NCBI RefSeq assembly: GCF_013374995.1
Contig: NZ_CP056030.1
Coordinates: forward strand, 5,860,501 to 5,924,500
DNA from: Pseudomonas eucalypticola
GTDB lineage: Bacteria; Pseudomonadota; Gammaproteobacteria; Pseudomonadales; Pseudomonadaceae
Direction of reading: 5' to 3'
DNA: 64,000 nt
The first letter of the stretch is position 1. Each line of letters opens with the position of its first letter. The position numbers and the translations under genes were made by a program. The notes beneath the pieces are model-generated. The model made no database searches. It was not told where the DNA came from and saw only the letters and a list, made by a program, of their open reading frames with translations. This document shows positions 1-7,812 of this stretch, piece by piece.

Positions 1-498
1 GCCCACTGGGTGGGGCCCGTACTGTTCTGGTACGCGCTGGGCAGCGGGATCCTGAGTTTGAGCGGCTTTCAGTTTTACCTCCAATACGCCTATGGCCGCG
101 TGCACTTGCACCTCTGGTACAGCCTGGCTTCGGCCGTGGTGACCGTTCCAGTGCTGGTGGTGGCCGTGCAGTTCCATGGCGCGCTGGGTGCCGCGATCGC
201 CTGGTTTGCCCTGCGCCTGGTGTCGTTTGCCTTCTGGCCAGCGTTCATCCACCGCCGCCTGGCACCAGGGCTGCACCGCCAGTGGCTGCACGACGTGCTG
301 CGCATCAGCCTGATGAGCGCACTGGGGCTGGCAGTGACCCAGCCCCTGGTACAGGCCATGGCCGGCGACAACCGTTTGCAGACCTTCCTGGCCCTGGCCC
401 TCTGCGGCCTGATCAGCCTGTTGTTGGTCGCCGGCAGCCACCGGCCCTCGCTGCAACGTGTCCTTCTCATCTTCAACCGTGTGAGCGCGCAACGATGA
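1..498 (+). CDS. Wzx-like polysaccharide flippase (5' truncated)
   Basis: This reading frame is open from the first base, so only about the last 165 residues are present. They are almost entirely hydrophobic, with four or five likely membrane helices separated by short basic loops such as HRRLAPG, as at the C-terminus of MOP/MATE-fold oligosaccharide flippases (Wzx, RfbX). Such proteins move undecaprenyl-linked repeat units across the inner membrane. The next gene begins inside its stop codon (ATGA). The presence of Wzc, Wza, a Wzy-like protein and an initiating transferase downstream supports the flippase role. The true start lies outside the window. Another multi-span EPS membrane protein cannot be excluded. 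Confidence 0.72.
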   Translation, partial: AHWVGPVLFWYALGSGILSLSGFQFYLQYAYGRVHLHLWYSLASAVVTVPVLVVAVQFHGALGAAIAWFALRLVSFAFWPAFIHRRLAPGLHRQWLHDVLRISLMSALGLAVTQPLVQAMAGDNRLQTFLALALCGLISLLLVAGSHRPSLQRVLLIFNRVSAQR

Positions 499-1424
499 AC
501 AGCAGACCCGAAAGCGACATCATGAAAAACTGGGGCCCGGCACGCGAGCCGCTGCTGAGCATCGTCTGCCCTACCTACAACCACGAACACTTCGTGGCTC
601 AGACGCTGGACAGCTTCCTGGCCCAGCAGACCGACTTCCCGTTCGAAGTCGTCATCAACGATGACTGCTCCACCGACGGTACCGCGGCCATCGTCGCCGA
701 CTATGCCCGGCGCTACCCCGGCATCATCCGCCCGCAGTTCCAGAGCGAGAACCAGTACCAGCAAGGCAACCATCCTTGCCCCGGCCTGTTTCGCCTGTCG
801 CGCGGCAAGTACATCGCGTTCTGCGAAGGCGATGACTACTGGACCGACCCTTTCAAACTGCAAAAGCAGGTCGACTTCCTCGAGCACCACCTGGATTACG
901 TGATCACTTACCACGACGCCGTGGCGTTCAACGAGCACGGCATGCAGGGGGTGCAGTTGCAGGGCAAGGGCCAGCGCGATGCCACCAGCCTGGAGTTGAT
1001 GCAGGGGCGGCCCATTTCCACCCTCACCACTTGCTTTCGCAACGTGCTGCACGAAATGCCCCGCGAACTGGCGGGCGCGCCACTGACTGACCTGGTGTGG
1101 TGGGCCCTGCTGGGGGCCCACGGCAAGGGCAAGTACCTGGGTGACATCGCGCCCGCGGCCTACCGGGTACACAGCGGCGGCGTGTTCTCCATGCGCTCGG
1201 ACAAGAAGAAGTTGCAGATGACCCTGCACACCTATGGCGCATTGGCCAATTACTACTTTCGCATTGGCAACGTGCCGCTCTACGAGCACTGCCAGGTGCA
1301 GCTGTTCGGCCTGTCGATCTCCGCCATTTCGCCCCTGAAGAAACTGCTGGCCCTGGCCCTGGTGGCCCGCAATGTCAGCGTCAACCTGCTGCGCCGCGCC
1401 ACCTCGTCGACCGCCCGGGGCTGA
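495..1424 (+). CDS. Family 2 glycosyltransferase
   Basis: The protein is 309 residues and soluble. It opens with LLSIVCPTYNHEHFV and then has the nucleotide-binding stretch VVINDDCSTDGT and an acidic FCEGDDYWTDP motif, the layout of inverting GT-A (GT2) glycosyltransferases. It probably adds one sugar of the exopolysaccharide repeat unit on the cytoplasmic face. The ATG at 495 overlaps the upstream stop, which suggests translational coupling. An in-frame ATG at 522 is an alternative start because the ribosome-binding site at 495 is poor. The donor and acceptor sugars cannot be read from the sequence. Confidence 0.85.
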   Translation: MNSRPESDIMKNWGPAREPLLSIVCPTYNHEHFVAQTLDSFLAQQTDFPFEVVINDDCSTDGTAAIVADYARRYPGIIRPQFQSENQYQQGNHPCPGLFRLSRGKYIAFCEGDDYWTDPFKLQKQVDFLEHHLDYVITYHDAVAFNEHGMQGVQLQGKGQRDATSLELMQGRPISTLTTCFRNVLHEMPRELAGAPLTDLVWWALLGAHGKGKYLGDIAPAAYRVHSGGVFSMRSDKKKLQMTLHTYGALANYYFRIGNVPLYEHCQVQLFGLSISAISPLKKLLALALVARNVSVNLLRRATSSTARG

Positions 1425-1442
1425 GCCGCCCGCCTACCTGAG

Positions 1443-1457
1443 TATTGAGGATCAATA
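1443..1457 (+). promoter_or_regulatory. GGA-loop hairpin over the wzc ribosome-binding site
   Basis: TATTG (1443-1447) pairs with CAATA (1453-1457) around an AGGAT loop. The loop is the Shine-Dalgarno sequence of wzc, whose ATG is at 1461. A GGA held in the loop of a small hairpin over the ribosome-binding site is the standard target of RsmA/RsmE (CsrA-family) repressors. That this hairpin binds Rsm protein is inference. Confidence 0.45.
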
Positions 1458-1460
1458 AAA

Positions 1461-3671
1461 ATGACTGCGATGAACCGCTCCTCCCTTGAGCACTACCAGG
1501 ACACTCAGTTAGACCTGGCGACCCTGTTGCGCACCCTGATCGACCACAAGCGCCTGATCGCGGGCGTGGTAGGCAGCTTCGCGGTGGCGGGCCTGGCTTT
1601 CGCCTTCCTGGCCACGCCCAGCTACCAGGCCAACGTGATGATCCAGATCGAACCCCGGCGAGTGGGGCTGGACAACACGCCCGAGATCAACACCAAGCCC
1701 AACGCCGTGTCCCAGGCGACTGCCGAGATCGAACTGATCCGCTCGCGCGCCGTGCTGGGCCAGGTGGTCAACGAGCTGAACCTGGACGTGGTCCACAAGC
1801 CCAACTACCTGCCGGGCATCGGTGCCTTCATGGCCCGCCACTTCAAGCCTACCGCCAATGAGCCGCTGGCCGCGCCCCTGCTGGGCTTGGACAGCTTTGC
1901 CTGGGGCGGTGAGAAACTGGACGTGTCGACCCTGGAAGTGCCCGAAAGCCTGCTAGGCAAGAAAATGACCCTGGTGGCCGGCGAACACGGCCAATACCGG
2001 CTGCTGGACAGCGACGGCGACGCCCTGCTGACCGGGCAAGTGGGAGAGATGGCAGCCGCGGGCGGAATCAGCCTGCAAGTGGACACCCTGCAAGCGCGCC
2101 CCGGCACTGAGTTCACCGTGGCGCGTAACCGCGCCCTGGTCACCCAACTGGAGTACCAGACCAAGCTCAAGGTGGCCGAAGCTGGCAAGGATTCGGGCAT
2201 CGTCTACCTGTCCCTGGAGGACCCGGACCCCGCCCAGGCCAACCGCGTGCTCAACGAGGTCAGCCGCCTGTATGTGCGCCAGAACCTGGAACGCACCTCG
2301 GCCGAAGCCGAGCAACGCCTGCAATTCCTGCGGTCGCAACTGCCCATTGTCCGCGGTGAACTGACCAAGGCAGAAGACGCGCTGCACGACTACCAGATGC
2401 GCAGCAAATCGGTGGATATCTCCCAGGAAACCAGCTCGTTGCTGACGCAAGTGGTCAGCGTCGACAACCAGATCTCCGAGCTCAAGCTCAAACGCGCCGA
2501 CCTGGACCGCCTGTACACCCGCCAGCACCCCACCCAGGTGGCGCTGACCAACCAGATCAACCAGCTCGAAGCGCAGAAAGCTTCCATGCAGAGCCGCGTG
2601 CACAACCTGCCTGAAACCCAGCAGGAACTGCTGCGCCTGACCCGGGAACAGCAGGTCACCAACCAGACCTACACGCAACTGCTGAACAAGACCCAGGAAC
2701 AGGACATCATCCGCGCCGGTAACATCGGCAACGTGCACATCATCGACAAGGCCGACGCCAACGTCGAAGAGCCGGTCAAGCCGATGAAGAAGCTGATCGT
2801 GCTGATCTCCATCCTGCTTGGCGGCCTGGTCGCCGTGGCCATCATCTTCGTGCGCCAGGCCTTCGACCGCGGCATCGTCAACCCCGATGATATCGAGAAC
2901 CTGGGGATTCCGGTGTACGCCTCGGTCCCCCTGTCGCGGCTGCAAGACCGCCTCAACAAAGGCCGCGCGCCGCGCAAAGGCACCAGCGACACCCGTCTGC
3001 TCAGTGTCGCCGAGCCAGGCGAGCTGGCCGTGGAGTCGCTGCGTAGCCTGCGTACCAGCCTGCACTTCGCGATGATGGAAGCACGCAACAACATCCTGAT
3101 GATTTCCAGCCCCAGCCCAGCGGTGGGCAAGTCCTTCATCAGCGCCAACCTGGCCGTGACCATCGCCCAGGCCGGCAAGAAAGTACTGCTGATCGACGCC
3201 GACATGCGCAAGGGCTACTTGCACAAGGTAGTGGGCCTGCAACCGCGCCACGGCCTCTCCGACGCCCTGGCCGCGCGCCTGAGCAACCGCGAAGTCGTCA
3301 ACGCCACCGCGGTGGACAACCTGCACTTCATCTCCTGCGGCTTCGCGGCGCCCAACCCGTCCGAACTGCTGATGCACGACAACTTCAACAAGCTGTTGCG
3401 CGAACTGGCGCCCAAGTACGACCTGGTGATCATCGACACCCCGCCCATCATGGCCGTCACCGACGCCGCCCTGGTGGGCCGCCAGTCGGGCACCACCCTG
3501 CTGGTGGCGCGCTTCGGCAAGAGCTCGGCCAAGGAACTGGAAGTCGCCAAGCGCCGCCTTGCCCAGAACGGCGTGCTGGTCAAGGGCGCGATTTTCAACG
3601 GTGTGCAACGCAAGGCGTCCACCGCCGAATACGACTGCTCCGCCTACGACTACAGCCCGAACAAGAAATAA
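1461..3671 (+). CDS. wzc: Wzc-like tyrosine autokinase / chain-length determinant
   Basis: This 736-residue inner-membrane protein has an N-terminal Wzz region with membrane segments near residues 33-55 and 441-465, and a long periplasmic coiled-coil-rich part between them. Its cytoplasmic C-terminal half is a BY-kinase. The Walker A sequence is SPSPAVGKS with Lys557, followed by LLIDADMRKG (Walker A') and LVIIDTPP (Walker B). Tyr724, Tyr729 and Tyr731 lie in the last 13 residues and form the usual autophosphorylation cluster. The length matches the Wzc/ExoP family. It governs polymerisation and export together with the Wza homologue at the end of the locus. The ribosome-binding site GAGGA lies in a hairpin loop just upstream. 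Confidence 0.93.
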   Translation: MTAMNRSSLEHYQDTQLDLATLLRTLIDHKRLIAGVVGSFAVAGLAFAFLATPSYQANVMIQIEPRRVGLDNTPEINTKPNAVSQATAEIELIRSRAVLGQVVNELNLDVVHKPNYLPGIGAFMARHFKPTANEPLAAPLLGLDSFAWGGEKLDVSTLEVPESLLGKKMTLVAGEHGQYRLLDSDGDALLTGQVGEMAAAGGISLQVDTLQARPGTEFTVARNRALVTQLEYQTKLKVAEAGKDSGIVYLSLEDPDPAQANRVLNEVSRLYVRQNLERTSAEAEQRLQFLRSQLPIVRGELTKAEDALHDYQMRSKSVDISQETSSLLTQVVSVDNQISELKLKRADLDRLYTRQHPTQVALTNQINQLEAQKASMQSRVHNLPETQQELLRLTREQQVTNQTYTQLLNKTQEQDIIRAGNIGNVHIIDKADANVEEPVKPMKKLIVLISILLGGLVAVAIIFVRQAFDRGIVNPDDIENLGIPVYASVPLSRLQDRLNKGRAPRKGTSDTRLLSVAEPGELAVESLRSLRTSLHFAMMEARNNILMISSPSPAVGKSFISANLAVTIAQAGKKVLLIDADMRKGYLHKVVGLQPRHGLSDALAARLSNREVVNATAVDNLHFISCGFAAPNPSELLMHDNFNKLLRELAPKYDLVIIDTPPIMAVTDAALVGRQSGTTLLVARFGKSSAKELEVAKRRLAQNGVLVKGAIFNGVQRKASTAEYDCSAYDYSPNKK

Positions 3672-3690
3672 ACCGGGCCACCGATCCATT

Positions 3691-3710
3691 GCCCCGGCAG
3701 GAGCCGGGGC
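3691..3710 (+). promoter_or_regulatory. Perfect 8-bp hairpin with AGGA loop before rfaH
   Basis: GCCCCGGC (3691-3698) and GCCGGGGC (3703-3710) form a perfect stem around an AGGA loop, 19 nt upstream of the rfaH-like start at 3730. No T-run follows, so it does not look like an intrinsic terminator. The GGA in the loop fits an RsmA/RsmE-binding site. A processing or mRNA-stability hairpin between wzc and rfaH is the other possibility. Confidence 0.45.
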
Positions 3711-3729
3711 GGCACGCGAGACACTGACC

Positions 3730-4233
3730 ATGAGCTACCTGAATGACAGTTCCAACTGGTACCTGATCCAGACCAAGCCGCGCCAGGAAGCCCGCGCCGA
3801 AGAACACCTGGCGCGCCAGCACTTCGAATGCTTTCGCCCTCTGAAACCAGCGTTGGACAAGCCGCGCAAGGCCGCTGAAGAAGAGCTGTTTCCCGGCTAC
3901 CTGTTCATCCGCCTGGACCAGGGTGACAGCTGGTACCCCATTCGTTCCACCCGCGGCGTGTGCCGCATCGTCGCCTTCGGCGGCGCCCCGTGCCCCGTCC
4001 CCGACAGCCTGATCGCGCAGATCCGGCGGCGCCTGGCCACACCCGAACCACAGCCCAGTTTCAACCAGGGCGAAGCGGTCCTGGTGCATACCGGCGGCAG
4101 CGACATCCAGGCCATCTTCCTCAGCGACGACGGTCAGGAACGCGCGGTCATCCTGCTCAACCTGCTGCAACGCGAACAACGCATCAGCCTGCCCAAGAGC
4201 AGCCTGTCGCGCATGGCCTTGCCAGCCTGCTGA
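3730..4233 (+). CDS. rfaH: RfaH/NusG-like transcription antiterminator
   Basis: The 167-residue protein has an N-terminal NGN domain opening NWYLIQTKPRQE, with the family sequences FECFRPL and LFPGYLFIRLD, followed by a KOW-like C-terminal domain that starts near GEAVLVHTGG. Length and motifs fit RfaH, the NusG paralogue that lets RNA polymerase read through long polysaccharide operons after recruitment at an ops element. Here the gene sits inside the exopolysaccharide cluster, between wzc and a glycosyltransferase, so it probably acts on its own operon. The start is placed at ATG 3730, where NGN homology begins, rather than at the longer open frame. The ribosome-binding site is weak and a hairpin lies just upstream. 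Confidence 0.88.
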   Translation: MSYLNDSSNWYLIQTKPRQEARAEEHLARQHFECFRPLKPALDKPRKAAEEELFPGYLFIRLDQGDSWYPIRSTRGVCRIVAFGGAPCPVPDSLIAQIRRRLATPEPQPSFNQGEAVLVHTGGSDIQAIFLSDDGQERAVILLNLLQREQRISLPKSSLSRMALPAC

Positions 4234-4271
4234 GCCGCGACCGTCCGCCAACAAGAAAGGGGGAACCTGCC

Positions 4272-5273
4272 ATGCCCGCCACCACGACCCTGGTCACCCT
4301 GACCTACGGTGACCGTCTTCACTACCTGCAAGCGCTGATCGAGCGCTCGCTGAGCTGCGCCGAGATCGCCCAGGTGATTGTGGTCAGCAACGCCTCGCGC
4401 TCCGACCTGGGCCAGTTGCTGTTGCGCTGGCCCAACCAGGTCACGGTGATCGACCTGCCGGCCAATACCGGCTCGGCCAACGGTTATGCAGTGGGTATCG
4501 CCGCCGCGCTGGAGGCGGGTGCCGAATACATCTGGTTGATGGACGATGACAACGCCCCCACCCCCGGCGCGGTCGAACAATTACACCAGCGCCTGGCCGA
4601 GTGCGCACGCAAACTGGGCCGTGCCCAGGTCGCCGTGCTGGGCTTTCGCCCTACCCACCAGGCTGACATTGCCGCCGGTGTGCCGCGCCGCCATGCGTTT
4701 CCCCACCGGTCCAGCTGCTTCGGCTTTCACATTGCCCAGTTGCCTTACAAATTGTGGCGCCGCACCCCGTGGGGCAAACCCCATGCCGAAGCCCTGCATC
4801 ACAGCCTGGTGAAACTGCCGTTCGCCACCTACGGCGGCTTGCTGGGCCACCGGGCCATGTACGAAAACATCGGCCTGCCCCGCGCCGACATGGTGCTGTA
4901 TGCCGACGACACCGAATACACCCGGCGCATCACCGCCAGCGGCGGGCACATTTTCCTGGTCACCGATGCGTTGCTCGAAGACCTGGAGCATTCCTGGAAC
5001 ATCAAGGCCCGCACCAACAACATCTACGAGACTTTCCTGATGGGTGATTCCGACATGCGCGCCTACTACACCGCCCGCAACCAGGCCTGGTTCGATAAAT
5101 TCGTCTGGGCGCGATGGGGCTGGCTCTACCACCTCAACCGCGCCGTGTTCATGACCCTGTTGCGCCTGGTGGCCCTGCGCCGTGGCACGCACCAGCGCTT
5201 GGCACTGCTGCAGCAAGCCATTGCCGACGGCGAGTCCGGGCGGCTGGGCCTCAACAAGTCGTTTCCGCTATGA
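4272..5273 (+). CDS. Family 2 glycosyltransferase (rhamnosyl/galactofuranosyl-transferase-like)
   Basis: The protein is 333 residues. Near the N-terminus are VTLTYGDRLHYL, VIVVSNAS and LPANTGSANGYAVGI, followed by the metal-binding cluster WLMDDDNAP and later VLYADDTEYTRRI. The NTGSANG and DDDN pattern is typical of the GT2 subgroup with rhamnosyl- and galactofuranosyl-transferases (WbbL, GlfT-like). It is predicted to extend the lipid-linked repeat unit in the cytoplasm. A purine-rich ribosome-binding site (AAAGGGGGAA) lies 8 nt before ATG 4272, and the end overlaps the next start (5270). The donor specificity is a family-level guess. Confidence 0.83.
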   Translation: MPATTTLVTLTYGDRLHYLQALIERSLSCAEIAQVIVVSNASRSDLGQLLLRWPNQVTVIDLPANTGSANGYAVGIAAALEAGAEYIWLMDDDNAPTPGAVEQLHQRLAECARKLGRAQVAVLGFRPTHQADIAAGVPRRHAFPHRSSCFGFHIAQLPYKLWRRTPWGKPHAEALHHSLVKLPFATYGGLLGHRAMYENIGLPRADMVLYADDTEYTRRITASGGHIFLVTDALLEDLEHSWNIKARTNNIYETFLMGDSDMRAYYTARNQAWFDKFVWARWGWLYHLNRAVFMTLLRLVALRRGTHQRLALLQQAIADGESGRLGLNKSFPL

Positions 5274-6517
5274 ACGTGCTGTTCCTCTCCAGCCTGTATG
5301 CGCCGAACATCGGCGGTGGGGCTGAAATCGTGCTGCAACGCACGGTCGAAGGGTTGCACCAACGTGGCATGAATGTCTGCGTACTGACCACGGGCGCCGA
5401 GCCGGGGCTGGTGGAAGATCAGGTCAAGGGTGTGAAGGTGTACCGCGCCGGCCTGCTCAACACCTACTGGCACTTCAGCGACCAGCGCCCCAACGCCCTG
5501 GCGCGCCTGAGCTGGCACGTGCGTGACCGCTACAACATGGGCATGCGTGCCTATGTGCGCCAAGTGATGAGGATGGAAAACATCGGCCTGGTGGTGTGCC
5601 ACAACCTGGGTGGCTGGTCGGTGGCAGTGTGGGACGAAATCTCCAAGGCCGGGGTGCCCATCGTGCAGGTACTGCACGACATGTACCTGCTGTGCCCTGG
5701 CAGCCTGATGTTCAAGAAGCGCCAATGCTGCGGCGGCCCCTGCACCTTGTGCAGCACCCTGCGTCAAGGCCATGCCGAGCGCTCGGCGCAGGTGGACGCG
5801 GTGGTGGGTGTCAGCCACTTTCTGCTCGACCGCCTGCAGAACGCGCGGTTTTTCCGCAACGCCAGCGCCCATGTCATCTACAACGCCAGCCCCAAGGTGG
5901 AAGAAGTGCAGCGCCCTCACCCCCAGGGCCGCCTTGCCGACAGTGAGCCACTGCGGTTCGGTTACCTGGGCACCCTGTCGGACCACAAGGGCGTGCGCTG
6001 GATGATCGAGCAGTTCAAACGCCTGCCGTTCAACGCCACGCTGCAGATCGCCGGGCGCGGGCAACAGGACTATGAACGCGAAATCCGCCAGTTGGCCGAG
6101 GCCGACGAAAATATCCATTTCGTTGGCTACCAGTCGCCTGAAAGCTTTTACCGGCAGATCGACGTCGCCCTGGTGCCGTCACTGTGGAACGAGCCATTCG
6201 GCATGGTCGCGGTCGAGGCCTGTGCCCATTCGGTACCCGTGATCGCCAGCCACCGCGGTGGCCTGCCGGAAATCATCCGCGAAGGCATCAACGGCCTGTT
6301 GTGCGACCCCGACGAGCCGGAGTCGCTGGCCCTGGCCATGCTGCGCCTGTACCGCCAGCCCGAACTGCGCCGCCAACTGGCGGCCCAGGCCAGGGCCAGC
6401 GTGGCGCCGCTGCTGGACATGGACCGCATGCTCGACGGCTACCAACAGCTGTTTTCCCAGGTTTACCAGAACAAGGGCACTTTCCATGAATCCCAGCCTG
6501 CCTCTGAGCCGCTCTAA
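5270..6517 (+). CDS. Family 4 glycosyltransferase
   Basis: This 415-residue GT-B enzyme begins MNVLFLSSLYAPNIGGGAE, the glycine-rich acceptor-domain start of GT4 enzymes. The C-terminal Rossmann half contains FGYLGTLSDHKGV, and SLWNEPFGMVAVEACAHSVP is the EX7E motif that binds the nucleotide-sugar donor. A cysteine-rich stretch, CCGGPCTLCS, near residues 151-160 recalls GT4 members with a small metal-binding insertion. The gene overlaps its neighbours at both ends (4 nt and 32 nt), consistent with one tightly packed transcript. The substrate is unknown. Confidence 0.87.
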   Translation: MNVLFLSSLYAPNIGGGAEIVLQRTVEGLHQRGMNVCVLTTGAEPGLVEDQVKGVKVYRAGLLNTYWHFSDQRPNALARLSWHVRDRYNMGMRAYVRQVMRMENIGLVVCHNLGGWSVAVWDEISKAGVPIVQVLHDMYLLCPGSLMFKKRQCCGGPCTLCSTLRQGHAERSAQVDAVVGVSHFLLDRLQNARFFRNASAHVIYNASPKVEEVQRPHPQGRLADSEPLRFGYLGTLSDHKGVRWMIEQFKRLPFNATLQIAGRGQQDYEREIRQLAEADENIHFVGYQSPESFYRQIDVALVPSLWNEPFGMVAVEACAHSVPVIASHRGGLPEIIREGINGLLCDPDEPESLALAMLRLYRQPELRRQLAAQARASVAPLLDMDRMLDGYQQLFSQVYQNKGTFHESQPASEPL

Positions 6518-7802
6518 GCGCCCGCGCATCGCCTTCAGCAAATCACTGATCGTGCTGCTGGTTGCCGTCGCTCTGATTGTCACCGAAACCTTCGGCGGCG
6601 CCTTGCGTTATTACCTGGACGGCGCGGGGCTGTCGGTGCTGATGTACCCGGCCAAGATGGCCTGCCTCGGCCTGTTCGTGCTCGAACTGTTCACCTTCAA
6701 GGGCGGCCGGGCGTTCTGGACCATGCTGTTGCTGCTGACCATTGCCTCGGCATTGGGCATGCTGCATGGCGCTGCGCCGGGCAATATCCTGTTCTCGCTG
6801 TACATGTACGGCCCGTTCCTGTTCGGCATGGTCTGTGGTACGCACCTGGAACACCGCAAGCGCACCCTGGCCGTCGTGGTGGGCTTGTGCCTGCTGGCCT
6901 CGCTGGGCGGTGTGCTGCTGGACAAATACACCACCGTGCCCTGGAAGGGTTACAGCTACAACGTGGGCGACACCGAGGTGGCCGGCAACCTGATGTGGAG
7001 CGCCGACGGCGTCGACCGCCTGGCAGGCTTTACCCGGCTGTCCACCACGGTGGCGGTGATCATCGCGCTGTACAGTCTGTACCTGAGCGCTTTCATCCGC
7101 TCACGGCTGATGCTGCTGACGATGTTCGGCGCAAGCATGGCGACCATCTGGATTACCACCAACAAATCCACCGCAGTGGCTTATGCCTGCACGCTGTTAC
7201 TGATGCCCATGCTGCGCCACCGCATGACCTGCCGAGTGCTGTTCGCCACCGTGGTGGCCATCGGCATCGCCCTGCCGCTCGTTGGCCTGACCATGGACTT
7301 CGACCCCAACTCGCCAGCGGCCCAGGCCGGCTTCCTGTCGTCGTTCTACGACCGGTTGATCTACACCTGGCCGAACCTGGCCCACAACCAGTGGTTGCAG
7401 GGCTGGCAATTCTGGGGCGCCGGTTTCGGCATGGTGGGCAGCACCGTCGCCGCCTTCCCGGTGTATTCGGCCACGGTGTCGATGGTGGCCGACAACAGCG
7501 CCATGTACCTGTGGGCCACCTTCGGTCTTGGCGGCCTGGCCGTGTACTGCCTGCTGATACCGCTGATGAGCCTGTTGCGCGACAAGCCCACCCGGCTGGC
7601 TAGGGCGCTGGTGTGCAGCTGTTTCTGCCTGACCCTGATCAGCTGGACCACCGACGTTCCCGAAGTCGCGGTCGCCGACCTGTTCCTGGGCCTGGCCGTG
7701 TCGGTGGCGCTGCGGCGCAAAGCCATGCCCATTACAGAAGGTGCCAGCCTGCATTCGGCCGTTCCCCGAAGCCCGGCGTTCGTCACGCCCTTGCGAACCT
7801 AG
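6486..7802 (+). CDS. Wzy polymerase / O-antigen ligase-like membrane protein
   Basis: This 438-residue, highly hydrophobic protein has about ten predicted membrane spans and one larger periplasmic loop around YTWPNLAHNQWLQGWQFWG. Such a loop before the last helices is typical of the Wzy/WaaL (O-antigen ligase PF04932-like) fold. In this cluster the expected role is polymerising repeat units on the periplasmic face. ATG 6486 lies inside the end of the preceding glycosyltransferase, so translation is probably coupled. Sequence is poorly conserved in this class, so the call rests on topology and context. WaaL-type ligase activity is the alternative. Confidence 0.75.
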   Translation: MNPSLPLSRSKRPRIAFSKSLIVLLVAVALIVTETFGGALRYYLDGAGLSVLMYPAKMACLGLFVLELFTFKGGRAFWTMLLLLTIASALGMLHGAAPGNILFSLYMYGPFLFGMVCGTHLEHRKRTLAVVVGLCLLASLGGVLLDKYTTVPWKGYSYNVGDTEVAGNLMWSADGVDRLAGFTRLSTTVAVIIALYSLYLSAFIRSRLMLLTMFGASMATIWITTNKSTAVAYACTLLLMPMLRHRMTCRVLFATVVAIGIALPLVGLTMDFDPNSPAAQAGFLSSFYDRLIYTWPNLAHNQWLQGWQFWGAGFGMVGSTVAAFPVYSATVSMVADNSAMYLWATFGLGGLAVYCLLIPLMSLLRDKPTRLARALVCSCFCLTLISWTTDVPEVAVADLFLGLAVSVALRRKAMPITEGASLHSAVPRSPAFVTPLRT

Positions 7803-7812
7803 TGAACCGACT

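Noticed and set aside
1953..3731. 592-codon open frame on the minus strand opposite wzc
   Set aside because: Its composition (runs of Val, Gly, Ala, His, Gln) is that of an antisense shadow in high-GC DNA, and it lies wholly across a well-supported kinase gene.
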